Assembly (NCBI GenBank): GCA_040387835.1
Contig: JAZKCZ010000003.1
Location: 43,161-107,160, forward strand
Length of the DNA stretch: 64,000 nucleotides
From: Myxococcota bacterium
GTDB lineage: Bacteria > Myxococcota > UBA727 > JABDBI01
Direction: 5' to 3'
Of the stretch, positions 36,851 to 46,022 are shown in pieces (positions within the stretch are counted from its first letter, which is position 1; each line of letters opens with the position of its first letter). The notes below the pieces were generated by a model that saw nothing but the letters and a program-made list of their open reading frames with translations, had not been told where the DNA came from and ran no database searches. The position numbers and the translations under genes are program-made.

Positions 36851-37737
36851 CCCGACTATTTTGTTTAATTTTGTTGTTTACGGTCGGCTGTTCTAAAAGC
36901 TGTGCGCCCAAAGAATCTACCGCGCCTTTAGCCACCTCTAAACCGCAGGTCACTGAATTTAATGCGGTTTCGTTGGAAGGGCTGAATGCACAGCAACAGA
37001 CCCAGTTTATTAAACTGGTGAACGACGAAATCTGCCCGTGTAACTGCCCCATGTCATTTGCGGCGTGCATTCAAGATGAAGACACCTGCAAACCAGCGGT
37101 TATCCTAGCCCAGTGGATCATTGAGCGTTTGAAAGAACAAGTGCCCATGGAAATGATGGCACCAGCTCTAAGTCAAGAAATCAACTCAGGCTTTAGCGCC
37201 AATCCTCAAATCATCGATATTGCGGATTACAGCGTCAAAGGTGCAGCCAATGCCCCGTTTACGCTGATTGAGTTCGCCGATTTCGAATGTGTCCATTGTA
37301 AGCAAACGGCTCAATTCATTGAACAATTTATCGCCAAACATCCTGAGGTTCGCTTTATCTACAAGCACTTCCCCTCGAGTGTTCACCCTCAAGCAAAGCA
37401 AGCATCCATTGCGGCTGAAGCTGCTGGCGAGCAAGGCAAGTTCTGGGAGATGCATCACGCACTATTTGGCTCCATTAGGCCGCTAACCGACCATCAAATC
37501 GAGAGCTTAGCCAAGAAATGGAAGCTCAATATGCCTAGATTTAAAGCAGATATGAACAAATCTTCGGTTCAAGAACGCGTCGAATCCAGCATCAAGGAAG
37601 CAGCACAGCTAGGCATCGCTGGCACCCCCGCCCTATTTTTCAACGGGCGCCCATATCACTTATCTTCCGACCTGTTAGGCTTAGAATTACGCCTGGCTAT
37701 GGAAAAAGCCCGCAGCCAGCAAACCTGCCAAAAATAA
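36847..37737 (+). CDS. DsbA/thioredoxin-fold lipoprotein with N-terminal Cys-rich domain
   Basis: A 296-residue exported protein. It has a lipoprotein signal (LLFTVGCSKS), then a domain (about 50-100) with the cluster EICPCNCPMSFAACIQDEDTCKPA, then a DsbA_4-type thioredoxin domain from about residue 125 with the active site FADFECVHCKQTAQF (CVHC) and the cis-Pro stretch GIAGTPALFFNGR. It is expected to work as a periplasmic thiol oxidoreductase or disulfide isomerase. The many Cys-rich lipoproteins in this window would be natural substrates, which is inference. It is translationally coupled to nuoN (ATGA overlap) although functionally separate from complex I. Confidence 0.85.
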   Translation: MTRLFCLILLFTVGCSKSCAPKESTAPLATSKPQVTEFNAVSLEGLNAQQQTQFIKLVNDEICPCNCPMSFAACIQDEDTCKPAVILAQWIIERLKEQVPMEMMAPALSQEINSGFSANPQIIDIADYSVKGAANAPFTLIEFADFECVHCKQTAQFIEQFIAKHPEVRFIYKHFPSSVHPQAKQASIAAEAAGEQGKFWEMHHALFGSIRPLTDHQIESLAKKWKLNMPRFKADMNKSSVQERVESSIKEAAQLGIAGTPALFFNGRPYHLSSDLLGLELRLAMEKARSQQTCQK

Positions 37738-37761
37738 CATACAACATGGTATGATTATGTA

Positions 37762-38841
37762 GTGAGCAAATACTACATAATCATCGCGCTCGCCACACTT
37801 CTACCCGCATGCTATCCGGGCGATGACTTCTTCAAAGAAACCGAAAAGCCAGCGCCAACACGCTTTCAGTCAGCGTTAAACAGCGCAATGTCGACTGTCG
37901 GCAAAGTCATGAGCGAGCAAGAGCCTGCTGGCCCAGATGGCATATCTCTCGAATCAATATCGGAAAATTGGAAAGAGATACAAAAACGCTATACGAAGCA
38001 AATGGGGACGGGGGTCGGTAATATCAGGCAGTCGCTCAATGAGCTAAAAGACGATGAGAGCGCAACAAAACGTATCATCGATTACAAAAATCATGAAGAC
38101 CAATCCTCGCCACTCGAGCAGGGAATCGACCAAAAAGAATGGGCGAAAGCATTGCGAGAAATTAGTCTGAATGACACCGCCCTAAAACAAATACTAAAGG
38201 TGCGAGATGGGTTATTGGGCGAAGACGGAAGGATGCTTAGAAATCTCATGCGCGAAATGCTGGAAGATCCGGGCAAACGAAAAACATTCGTTCAAGCAGT
38301 AGAATATAAGGAATGTGAAAAAGCTCAATCAAGTTCTCTTCAAGCTCTAATAAACTGCAGGCCCCCATTAAGTGAAAATTTTAAATTCGCATATTCTCTC
38401 TATAGATTTAGCGAGACGGGCCTAATGAAAAACATAGAGCTGCTTCTAGCCACACTTGAATCTCCAAAATCGGATTTCAAATGGCTACAAGAAGGCAATT
38501 GGGAACCTCTATTCGGACTCATTTTAGCACTAGAGCCTCATGTATTTAGAATGGTGGATACCCTGACTCGAGATCTGAATGCAGCCGAGCTCAAAGAAGT
38601 ACTATCGTATGCAGCAAAGTTATTTGACAGCCCAAATAACAAACAACTAGCCAAGATTAAAGGTGCTTTATCGCCAGAGGCAAAAGAGCTTTTCGAAGCA
38701 GGCTTCCTAGAGTTCACTGGCTTTGATTGGCCTACTTTAACCGCCGCCCAACTACGAAAAATCATCGGCCAACTAGGCGAATTCATCGATCGATACGAAA
38801 GTGAGATAGATAAACTATTTGGCCTGATGAAAGTCAACTAA
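37762..38841 (+). CDS. lipoprotein of unknown function, paralogue A
   Basis: A 359-residue protein starting at a GTG (37762). The lipoprotein signal MSKYYIIIALATLLPACYPG has Cys 17 in the lipobox. The mature part is predominantly helical, with no motif I recognise. A central segment (ILKVRDGLLGEDGRMLRNLMREMLEDPGKRKTF..EYKEC..LINCRPP) is clearly similar to the next gene's product (ILEVRNLLFDKNGALTKDGNTF..RVSFLDATKLNEC..ITCPPGW), including two cysteines. First of three lipoprotein genes in a row ahead of a FadL-like porin. Confidence 0.78.
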   Translation: MSKYYIIIALATLLPACYPGDDFFKETEKPAPTRFQSALNSAMSTVGKVMSEQEPAGPDGISLESISENWKEIQKRYTKQMGTGVGNIRQSLNELKDDESATKRIIDYKNHEDQSSPLEQGIDQKEWAKALREISLNDTALKQILKVRDGLLGEDGRMLRNLMREMLEDPGKRKTFVQAVEYKECEKAQSSSLQALINCRPPLSENFKFAYSLYRFSETGLMKNIELLLATLESPKSDFKWLQEGNWEPLFGLILALEPHVFRMVDTLTRDLNAAELKEVLSYAAKLFDSPNNKQLAKIKGALSPEAKELFEAGFLEFTGFDWPTLTAAQLRKIIGQLGEFIDRYESEIDKLFGLMKVN

Positions 38842-38935
38842 GGAATCTCTTTTCATAATAGAATGTTAGCCTCCTAAGGAGCGTTCAGACCTACCGTTCT
38901 TGACAGAAGACGATGGCACTGTACAGTGAAACGGA

Positions 38936-40180
38936 ATGAAATTAAGCTACAATTTATATGCTTATTTATTATTGCTTTTAGCCGGCTGCGGTAGCAATGG
39001 CTGGAGAGTTTCAGACGAGCCCCCAGCAATTGAATCTGTCCAAGCACAAGAAGCCGAAGAAGTCGAACCCGAGCTCGAACCGCTGCCTGGGTATGTTAGC
39101 CCTGAGGATTCAAAGCTCATCCTTAAGGCCTCTAAAATCATAAGAACCGCTTCAAAAGGTCAAGAACTGGACTTATCCTGGGTTAGAGAACTACTGGGAG
39201 ATGAAAGACTCGATCAAGCCGGCAAGGTTCTGGTACAAATCTTCGATAAACATACCGATAATTTCGGTGGTATCGCCAAAAATCTCATCGACTTAAAAAA
39301 ATACGCGGATGCGGAGCCGATGGCCGAAAAGACAGAGGATGACGACCTGCGACAAGCACTCTATTTAGAAAAAATAGCCCAAAACCAAGTTCTTCGTGAT
39401 CAAATCTTAGAAGTTCGAAACCTTCTATTTGACAAGAATGGTGCGCTCACAAAAGATGGCAACACATTTATTTTGATGATAAAAACCACCCTCCTTAGTA
39501 GAGCAGAACGGGTATCCTTTTTAGACGCAACCAAGCTAAACGAGTGTCATCAAAAGCACCACACAGATGAACATGATATAATTACCTGTCCACCTGGTTG
39601 GCTTCTTGCATGGGAATTTGCAAAGTGGAAAATGGGTAGCTCAAACCCAAAAATGGACTTTAAACTTACAGATTTGAAAACCTCCATTGAAGAATTAAAA
39701 AATGCCTTGAAGAGCAAATGGCAAGAGGCCGAGCTCAAATACCCCTTGCCACTCTCTAAAGACCCTCCGGCACACGAGCTGGATTTCTTGTTAAACGACA
39801 AGCTAGAGCCTCTGTTTAGATTAATTGACACATTGGTTTCTGAAATACCGGTCGAGTTAGGAGAGCTATCTCGTAAGATCACAGACAAGGATGTGCACAA
39901 ATATCTCAATAACACTGTCACCTATTTACGAAGTCCCGAACGCGTCACTGGGAAAAAAGCTGCAAAAGAGCTCGCGCCCCTAACAGACGAGTTATTAGAC
40001 TTACTTTACCGAAGGCACTTGGCTGGCGGCGTCGGTATAGCGCCCCGCATTGAACCATCTCAAGGTCTGACGCAAACAATTGTTTTTAGTCTCTTAACGC
40101 AACTACATAAAAATCTCTCCGATAAGACCATAGGGTTGAAGTGGTTTTTGAATGCCATGAAGCCCCGTAAGGACCAATAG
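38936..40180 (+). CDS. lipoprotein of unknown function, paralogue B
   Basis: A 414-residue protein with the signal MKLSYNLYAYLLLLLAGCGS, Cys 18 in the lipobox, then an acidic Pro/Glu stretch (EEVEPELEPLPGY) and a helical body. It shares the central two-cysteine segment with the preceding gene's product, so the two are paralogues. Its C-terminus GLKWFLNAMKPRKDQ resembles that of the third lipoprotein (LMGFLKNLKPRN). TTGACA (38900-38905) and TACAGT (38922-38927), 16 bp apart, could be a promoter, but the leader would be almost absent. Function unknown. Confidence 0.78.
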   Translation: MKLSYNLYAYLLLLLAGCGSNGWRVSDEPPAIESVQAQEAEEVEPELEPLPGYVSPEDSKLILKASKIIRTASKGQELDLSWVRELLGDERLDQAGKVLVQIFDKHTDNFGGIAKNLIDLKKYADAEPMAEKTEDDDLRQALYLEKIAQNQVLRDQILEVRNLLFDKNGALTKDGNTFILMIKTTLLSRAERVSFLDATKLNECHQKHHTDEHDIITCPPGWLLAWEFAKWKMGSSNPKMDFKLTDLKTSIEELKNALKSKWQEAELKYPLPLSKDPPAHELDFLLNDKLEPLFRLIDTLVSEIPVELGELSRKITDKDVHKYLNNTVTYLRSPERVTGKKAAKELAPLTDELLDLLYRRHLAGGVGIAPRIEPSQGLTQTIVFSLLTQLHKNLSDKTIGLKWFLNAMKPRKDQ

Positions 40181-40189
40181 GAGTTTGTC

Positions 40190-41218
40190 ATGAAGACGAA
40201 ATTTATCATTCTAGCCCCACTGTTGCTGGCCATTGGCTGCGGCAACGCCGAGTTTAGCGAGTTTGACTCAAAGCCCATGCCGCCTCCAGAAGAATTGGTG
40301 GCAACCGCGATGGAGCTTATGGCTTCGGGTGCTGAAACTTGCAAAGAACAACGCATGAGTCTGGTGAAGGACAACTGCGGCAGAGTGAAGGAAGTTGTCG
40401 GTCACCTTAAAAAGATCGCCAAAAAATCCACCAAAGTAGATATCACTCCGATGGTGACTCACTATGCGCAAGTTAATAACGACATGATTAAAGACATGAT
40501 CGCTATTATTACCAGCGATGGCTTTAAAGTTGTTTTGATTCAAGTTGCGGATCTTCTAACGTCCATCGCCAATGACACTGACATCATTGCTCCTATGGAA
40601 AAGCTTCACAAAGGATTTTCAGAACAACCAGGGGACCGCCTTGCTGAAATCATATCTAATGTGGCTACCAATACCACCTATCAACAAGCGGTATTTGGAG
40701 CGATGCACACAGCATTATGTGAGAACGCCACTGAACAAGATATTTTAGGCGCTCTTTTTTCCCCGAGCGTAATCTGGGAACTGGGTCCTAATGCTGGCTA
40801 TTTGTTGACCAGCAAATTTGCTGACAACTACCTCAAGCTGCAAGGAAAACTTAAGGGCTTAACTATACCAAAAGAAACTCAAGACTTTATCGGTTTGATA
40901 CAGCAAATGATTCCTAATCAAGATCTAACCACCCAAATTTGCGACATGCAGGTTGCCAACTTCCAAAAGCACTTCGCTTTGGTCGCAAGCTTATTGAAAG
41001 CGCCGGCCAACTCTGCCCACCCAAGGCCCCTTCGCACGTTGCTCAATATGCTGTTTAAGGTTTACACCATGACTGAACTTGACGGCTGCGTGGGCAAATC
41101 CTTCGATACATTTGGGTCTGAAGACATTAAAAAAACTCTCGAGTTGATGTCTGCTTTTATTAAAAACGAAGACACCGGCCTCATGGGCTTTCTTAAAAAT
41201 TTGAAACCTCGCAATTAA
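40190..41218 (+). CDS. lipoprotein of unknown function, third member
   Basis: A 342-residue protein with the lipoprotein signal MKTKFIILAPLLLAIGCGNAE (Cys 17). Mostly helical mature part with five or so cysteines. Only the C-terminal FLKNLKPRN tail clearly recalls the previous gene, so common origin is likely but not certain. Nine bp separate it from paralogue B, and 28 bp from the FadL-like gene, consistent with one operon. No named family. Confidence 0.78.
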   Translation: MKTKFIILAPLLLAIGCGNAEFSEFDSKPMPPPEELVATAMELMASGAETCKEQRMSLVKDNCGRVKEVVGHLKKIAKKSTKVDITPMVTHYAQVNNDMIKDMIAIITSDGFKVVLIQVADLLTSIANDTDIIAPMEKLHKGFSEQPGDRLAEIISNVATNTTYQQAVFGAMHTALCENATEQDILGALFSPSVIWELGPNAGYLLTSKFADNYLKLQGKLKGLTIPKETQDFIGLIQQMIPNQDLTTQICDMQVANFQKHFALVASLLKAPANSAHPRPLRTLLNMLFKVYTMTELDGCVGKSFDTFGSEDIKKTLELMSAFIKNEDTGLMGFLKNLKPRN

Positions 41219-41246
41219 CACCGGACTTTCCCCACAAGGTTTTTTC

Positions 41247-42443
41247 ATGAATCGTATTATCCTTGCCCTCGCCCTTTCTTTTGCTTGCATCAGCGTTGCG
41301 GGTCCTATTGAAGATACCTTCGGGGTTGGCGCACGCAACAAGGCGCTTGGTGGTGCTGGCGTTAGCATCGCTGAGGATTACACAGCGACGTTTTATAATC
41401 CGTCTTTGCTGGCTTTGTGTCGCGGTAGTCGGTTGTCACTCGGTTACGACTATGTGCATACAAGTCTAGGCGGTGGCGCAGACGCTGCAGAGCAGCTGGA
41501 CAACTATAATTCTATCAACTTAGGATTTTGCCTGAAGCCCCTAAACCAACTGGGTATCGGTGTGTACAGCAACTTTAGCATGGGGCCGATCGAGTTTAGC
41601 GCTAGCACTCTCAATACGAATCCCACCTATATTATGTATGCTGGGGACTTAAAAGCATTCTCCATGATGATGGGGGGTGGTTACTCGCCCTTTAGGCAGC
41701 TGACTGTGGGTGCGGCTATGAGCATGGCCACAGGCGTGTATCTTGGTTCTGAAATGGACGTGAGACCCGGGCAAGATCCGGCTGTGATCGCCAAGTTTCC
41801 AGCTCAAATAACGCCGATTGTCGGAGCGATTGTCGGTGCGACGTATATACCGATGCCTGAGCTGCATTTATCTCTCGTTTATAGATCAGTAACTTTCGGA
41901 AAAATCAATATTGCGGCTAAAGCGAAAGGTAATGGCACCACCTATGCTGATGCCCTGATCGAAGGCTTCTTATCTTATTCGCCCCACCAAATTGCCTTTG
42001 GAAGCTCCTATTTGCTGAATGATAGTTGGCTATTTACAGGGGACGCCACTTATTATTTTTGGTCTAAGTACCAAGGACCGTTTCTACAAATCCGCACTTC
42101 CCCGACATCACCTAGCTTCCCGGACTTTTCCATCGCTGGGGTGGAAAATCCAAATTTTTCGGACGTCATCGTTCTACGCGGTGGTGTTGAGTACCGGATG
42201 TTGGAAGGCCTAAAAATCAGAGGCGGCTACTCATTTAGACCGACGCCAGCACCGGCTCCGTCCCGTCAGGCTAAATTGCTAGATTCATCCACGCACCGCA
42301 TCACCAGTGGTATTGGTTATGAGTTCCAGCTGTATCAAAATATCTTTTTGACTGCTGACGCGTTCTTTAATGTGGACATCATGCAAGACGGCCGGGGTAG
42401 CGCATTAAATACAGGCCTGTTATTAGGCGCGGAGTATGACTGA
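41247..42443 (+). CDS. FadL/OmpP1-family outer-membrane protein
   Basis: A 398-residue protein with a signal peptide (MNRIILALALSFACISVAG), followed at once by the family N-terminal region: FGVGARNKALGGAGVSIAEDYTATFYNPSLLALCRGSRLSLGY. This corresponds to the FadL hatch, with its NPA-like NPS. The remainder alternates as beta strands to the last residues. FadL proteins carry hydrophobic compounds through the outer membrane. Three lipoproteins precede it and fatty-acid-type genes (CoA-transferase, acyl-CoA dehydrogenase) lie nearby, though on the other strand. Overlaps cmk by 8 bp. Confidence 0.82.
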   Translation: MNRIILALALSFACISVAGPIEDTFGVGARNKALGGAGVSIAEDYTATFYNPSLLALCRGSRLSLGYDYVHTSLGGGADAAEQLDNYNSINLGFCLKPLNQLGIGVYSNFSMGPIEFSASTLNTNPTYIMYAGDLKAFSMMMGGGYSPFRQLTVGAAMSMATGVYLGSEMDVRPGQDPAVIAKFPAQITPIVGAIVGATYIPMPELHLSLVYRSVTFGKINIAAKAKGNGTTYADALIEGFLSYSPHQIAFGSSYLLNDSWLFTGDATYYFWSKYQGPFLQIRTSPTSPSFPDFSIAGVENPNFSDVIVLRGGVEYRMLEGLKIRGGYSFRPTPAPAPSRQAKLLDSSTHRITSGIGYEFQLYQNIFLTADAFFNVDIMQDGRGSALNTGLLLGAEYD

Positions 42444-43053
42444 TATAATCGCTATCGATGGGCCTGCTGGTTCGGGGAAAAGTTCTGTTGCTAAAGCCAT
42501 TGCTCACAAGCTTGGCTTTTTGCATGTGGATACGGGTGCTATTTATCGAAGCCTGGCTTATGCCGCCATTCATAAAGGCGTGTCCTTAAGCGATGCCAAG
42601 GCTTTGGGCGAGTTAGCGCTGGCTTTGGATGAGATTAACCCTTCGTCAGAGATACGCACTGAAATCATTGGTCAGGCGGCTTCTAAGGTTAGCCAGTATC
42701 CGGAGGTTCGAAATAACTTGCTCGAGCTGCAGCGTAAGTTTGGCTTGCAGTCGAAAACCGGCGCGGTGCTTGAAGGCCGGGATATTGGCACGGTGGTTTT
42801 TCCCGATGCTAAGTATAAGTTCTTTGTGACAGCAACCAGTGAAGAGCGGGCGCAAAGACGCTTTTTGGAACTTGAATCCCGGGGCTTAAAGCCGGTCTAC
42901 GATGACGTGCTGGTTGAGCTGAAAGAACGCGATGAGCGAGACCAGTCTAGGGCGGTTGCTCCGTTGGTGCCGGCGAAAGATGCGAAGGTTGTGGATACGA
43001 CCGGCAAAAGTTTAGATGAAGTGGTGGATGAAATCGCAGCGATGATTATCTAA
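42436..43053 (+). CDS. cmk: cytidylate kinase
   Basis: A 205-residue CMP/dCMP kinase. P-loop [14 protein letters not shown] (residues about 6-19), the substrate region [27 protein letters not shown] and [13 protein letters not shown]. About 20 residues shorter than E. coli Cmk because of a compact NMP-bind insert. It overlaps the FadL-like gene by 8 bp at its start and converges with the CoA-transferase B gene, overlapping by 8 bp at its end. rpsA, the usual neighbour of cmk, is not here. Confidence 0.94.
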   Translation: MTDIIAIDGPAGSGKSSVAKAIAHKLGFLHVDTGAIYRSLAYAAIHKGVSLSDAKALGELALALDEINPSSEIRTEIIGQAASKVSQYPEVRNNLLELQRKFGLQSKTGAVLEGRDIGTVVFPDAKYKFFVTATSEERAQRRFLELESRGLKPVYDDVLVELKERDERDQSRAVAPLVPAKDAKVVDTTGKSLDEVVDEIAAMII

Positions 43054-43696
43054 TCGTGGTGAACTCGGCGGCAGTTTTGGATTTTACTTCATCCAGACTC
43101 ACGCCGGGCATTAACTCTATTAGCTTCATGCCTATGCCGCGCTCGATTTCAAACACGCACAGCTCCGTCACAATCATATCCACGCACGCCTTCCCCGTTA
43201 ACGGCAAATCACACTGCTTTAGAATCTTCGACTCGCCATTCTTACTCGTGTGCTCCATCGCGACAATCACGCGCTTGGCTCCAGCCACCAAATCCATCGC
43301 CCCGCCCATGCCTTTCACCATTTTACCGGGGATCATCCAATTCGCAATATCGCCTGTCATGGACACTTGCATCGCGCCCAGCACGGTCAGATCCACATGA
43401 CCGCCCCGAATCATTGCAAATGAATCAGCTGACGAAAAATAGGACGCACCCGGCAAAGCCGTTACCGTTTGTTTGCCAGCGTTGACCAGGTCCGGATCTT
43501 CTTCGCCTTCATAAGGAAAAGGCCCCATCCCGAGCAAACCGTTTTCGCTTTGAAAATAAATATCCATGCCATCAGGCACGTAATTTGCCACCAACGTCGG
43601 CATGCCAATGCCCAGGTTCACCACATAGCCATCTTGAAGCTCGCGCGCGATGCGTTTAGCGATGTCTGATCGTGCGGTGCTCAATCCATTTGTCAT
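43046..43696 (-). CDS. 3-oxoacid CoA-transferase subunit B
   Basis: A 216-residue beta subunit of a succinyl-CoA/acetoacetyl-CoA-type transferase (ScoB/AtoA/PcaJ family). The catalytic glutamate is in the [12 protein letters not shown] stretch (about residue 50), and [15 protein letters not shown] and [19 protein letters not shown] are present. It takes CoA from an acyl-CoA to a 3-oxoacid. Overlaps the subunit A gene by 41 bp. The exact substrate cannot be read from the sequence. Confidence 0.93.
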   Translation of the reverse strand: MTNGLSTARSDIAKRIARELQDGYVVNLGIGMPTLVANYVPDGMDIYFQSENGLLGMGPFPYEGEEDPDLVNAGKQTVTALPGASYFSSADSFAMIRGGHVDLTVLGAMQVSMTGDIANWMIPGKMVKGMGGAMDLVAGAKRVIVAMEHTSKNGESKILKQCDLPLTGKACVDMIVTELCVFEIERGIGMKLIELMPGVSLDEVKSKTAAEFTTIR

Positions 43697-44357
43697 AATG
43701 CGTCCCTACGATAATGCGGTTGATATAGATGCCGGGTACATGCACGCAGTCTGGATCTAGCTGGCCTAAATCAACTAATTCTTCGACTTCCACGATGGTG
43801 GTTTTAGCTGCCGCGCACATCATGGGGTTGAAGTTTCTGGCAGTCTTCCGGAATATCAAATTGCCAAACGGGTCGGCTTTGTAGGCTTTAATCAGGGCGA
43901 AATCGGCTTTTAGAGCAGTCTCTAGCAAATATTCACGGCCGTCGAAAATCCGGGTTTCTTTGTTTTTCGCAACTTCAGTGCCTACGCCGGTTGGTGTGTA
44001 AAAGGCCGGGATGCCAGCACCGCCGATGCGAATGCGTTCGGCGAGGGTTCCCTGCGGGACCAGGTCCACTTCGATTTCACCGGCGATTAATTGCCTCTCG
44101 AACTCAGAGTTTTCACCGACATAGCTGGCGGTGATTCTGCTGACTTGTTTATTCTGCAGCAGGACGCCTAGGCCTTTGTCCGTGGTGCCGCAGTTGTTGC
44201 TGATTAGGTGAATATCTTTGATGCCGGAGTCGGCTAGCGCCTTGATCAGATTCTCGGGGTTGCCGCATAGCCCGAAGCCTCCGGCCATGATGATGCAGCC
44301 ATTGTTAATATCAGCGATGGCTGAAGCGGCTGAGGGGCGGATTTTCTTGGACCTCAC
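43656..44357 (-). CDS. 3-oxoacid CoA-transferase subunit A
   Basis: The alpha subunit, about 233 residues from GTG 44357. CoA-binding stretch [13 protein letters not shown] near the N-terminus; [38 protein letters not shown] and ARNFNPMMC follow. The frame is open further to a GTG at 44417, but those 20 residues are encoded by a repeat. Starting at 44357 gives the family length (about 232-235) and places a GGAGAGGGG site just upstream. Start codon and ribosome-binding site are both in the repeat at 44350-44445. Confidence 0.92.
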   Translation of the reverse strand: MRSKKIRPSAASAIADINNGCIIMAGGFGLCGNPENLIKALADSGIKDIHLISNNCGTTDKGLGVLLQNKQVSRITASYVGENSEFERQLIAGEIEVDLVPQGTLAERIRIGGAGIPAFYTPTGVGTEVAKNKETRIFDGREYLLETALKADFALIKAYKADPFGNLIFRKTARNFNPMMCAAAKTTIVEVEELVDLGQLDPDCVHVPGIYINRIIVGTHYDKWIEHRTIRHR

Positions 44358-44445
44358 CCCCAGCCCCTCTCCAGCAACTGGAGAGGGGGGGAAAGCCGCT
44401 TTCAAGTCCCTCTCCACAGTGTGGAGAGGGATTTAGGGTGAGGTC
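44350..44445. repeat. 96-bp MITE-like element with 10-bp terminal inverted repeats
   Basis: GACCTCACCC (44350-44359) and GGGTGAGGTC (44436-44445) are perfect inverted ends. Inside are two CCTCTCC-type hairpins: CCCCTCTCCAG-CAA-CTGGAGAGGGG (44365-44389) and CCCTCTCCAC-AGT-GTGGAGAGGG (44408-44430). It lies between the acyl-CoA dehydrogenase stop (44446) and the CoA-transferase subunit A coding region and contributes the latter's start. Confidence 0.85.
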
Positions 44446-45585
44446 TCATGCAAACAACTCTCGGGTCATGATGACGCGTTGGATTTGGCTGGTGCCTTCG
44501 TAGATTTGCAAGACTTTGGCGTCACGCATGAGTTTTTCTACGGGGTACTCCTTGTTAAAACCGTTGCCGCCGAATACCTGGACGGCGTCCGTGGAGATTT
44601 TCATGGCCATGTCTGCGCAGAAACGTTTGGCGTAGGCGGCTTGAAGCGTGTTGCTTTGGCCTTTATCTAGGCGGCTGGCAGCGTTCCAGGCCAAAAAGCG
44701 ACCTGCTTCGATATCGGTTGCCATGTCGGCGATCATGAAGCTGATGCCTTGATGGTGCCACAATAATTTTCCGAAAGCTTTGCGTTCTTTGGCGTAAGCG
44801 ATGGCGTACTCCATGGCGGCTCTAGCAAGACCGACACCGGCAGCGCCAACTAAGGGTCTGGTATGGTCGAAGGCCATCATGGCGATTTTGAAGCCATCGC
44901 CTTCTCGGCCCAGCAGATTTTCAGCTGGGACTTCAACGTTTTCGAATATCACCGACCGGGTGTCGGAAGCCGACTGCCCCATGTTGCGTTCTTTTTTACC
45001 CACCGAAACGCCAGGTAAATCTCTTGGAACGATAAAAGCGCTCATGCCTTTATGACCGGCGTCTTTGTCGGTCTTAGCGAGCACAAAGTACCAGCGCGCA
45101 TGGCCAGCGCCCGTGATCCAAATTTTTTGTCCGTTGAGTACGTATTTATCGCCTTTTTTAACGGCCGTGCTTTGAATGCCAGCAACGTCTGACCCTGCTG
45201 CTGCTTCGGTCACAGCGTAGGCGCAAATGTGATGCTCAGTTGCAAACGGCGACAACCACTTCTTTTTTTGCTCGTCAGTGCCAGCGATAATCACCGGGAC
45301 TTGGCCCAGCGAGTTAGCGGTCACTGCAGTAGTAATACCCATGCAACCCCAGGCGAGTTCTTCTTCGATGATGCTGCCGTCTAAGGCACCAAGGCCCATA
45401 CCACCGCAAGATTCAGGGACATGAATGCTGACGAGGCCTAACTCAAATGCCTTTTTTAAAATGTCGTCTGGCCATTCGCCTGTCTCATCATAATGAGCTG
45501 CTTTGGGGCGCATTTCATGCAAGGCAAATTCACGCGCTAGGCTCTGAAGCTGTTTTTGATCGTCGCTGAGTTCAAAATCAATCAT
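44446..45585 (-). CDS. acyl-CoA dehydrogenase
   Basis: A 379-residue FAD enzyme that introduces the alpha-beta double bond in acyl-CoA (short-chain type by length). Motifs: AYAVTEAAAGSDVAGIQSTAVKKGD (FAD and substrate binding), GQKIWITGAGHA, and the C-terminal QVFGGNGFNKEYPVEKLMRDAKVLQIYEGTSQIQR containing the usual catalytic glutamate (Y-E-G-T). The frame opens at 45642, but ATG 45585 (MIDFELSDDQKQL) is preferred: it is the family N-terminus and is preceded by AAGGAAG. Its stop abuts the terminal repeat of the 44350-44445 element. Together with the CoA-transferase pair it suggests short-chain acyl or ketone-body use. Confidence 0.95.
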   Translation of the reverse strand: MIDFELSDDQKQLQSLAREFALHEMRPKAAHYDETGEWPDDILKKAFELGLVSIHVPESCGGMGLGALDGSIIEEELAWGCMGITTAVTANSLGQVPVIIAGTDEQKKKWLSPFATEHHICAYAVTEAAAGSDVAGIQSTAVKKGDKYVLNGQKIWITGAGHARWYFVLAKTDKDAGHKGMSAFIVPRDLPGVSVGKKERNMGQSASDTRSVIFENVEVPAENLLGREGDGFKIAMMAFDHTRPLVGAAGVGLARAAMEYAIAYAKERKAFGKLLWHHQGISFMIADMATDIEAGRFLAWNAASRLDKGQSNTLQAAYAKRFCADMAMKISTDAVQVFGGNGFNKEYPVEKLMRDAKVLQIYEGTSQIQRVIMTRELFA

Positions 45586-45595
45586 GGGTGCTTCC

Positions 45596-45958
45596 TTAAC
45601 TCTTCTTTGGAACCAACACAACATTGGTGTGATTAAAGCCAAGCAAATCAGGACGCGCTGGGCCGCTCAGGCTGGTGAGTTGAACGCGCAAAGTCTTTCG
45701 AACTATAGACTCGCATGAATCAAGCTCACGGGTAACATCCATGATTTGTGCGTCACAAATATTGATCAAACCCATGTTGGGTGTTTTAGACAACACGCAT
45801 TCCAAGATATTCATTTGAAAGCGATGCTCCACACAGCCGCCAACATATTGGACTTCGACTTCCAACATGTCAGTGTTAGCGTTATAACTTGTCTGAATAA
45901 CTTCAACAGCGAAACAAAAGTTTGAAAGAACAAGTGCTAAAACAATAAACGCTTTCAT
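45596..45958 (-). CDS. small secreted protein, unknown function
   Basis: A 120-residue protein with a signal peptide (MKAFIVLALVLSNFCFA) and a predicted beta-rich mature part, VEVIQTSYNANTDMLEVEVQY. Four cysteines follow (GGCVEH, LECVL, NICDA, DSCES), enough for two disulfides. An AAGAGGT ribosome-binding site is present 7 bp before ATG. The stop is 10 bp before the acyl-CoA dehydrogenase start. Not recognised as a named family. A 7-bp-stem hairpin (45979-45999) lies just upstream. Confidence 0.65.
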   Translation of the reverse strand: MKAFIVLALVLSNFCFAVEVIQTSYNANTDMLEVEVQYVGGCVEHRFQMNILECVLSKTPNMGLINICDAQIMDVTRELDSCESIVRKTLRVQLTSLSGPARPDLLGFNHTNVVLVPKKS

Positions 45959-46022
45959 GATGACCTCTTAAAATGAGGTTTCGGCTTATTACGCCGAAAG
46001 TTGTGTTTTTGGATGTCTTTTT

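Noticed and set aside
38900..38927. TTGACA-16-TACAGT as a definite promoter of lipoprotein B
   Set aside because: The transcript would begin almost at the ATG, and ACTGTACAGT is a self-palindrome; kept only as a remark in the gene entry.
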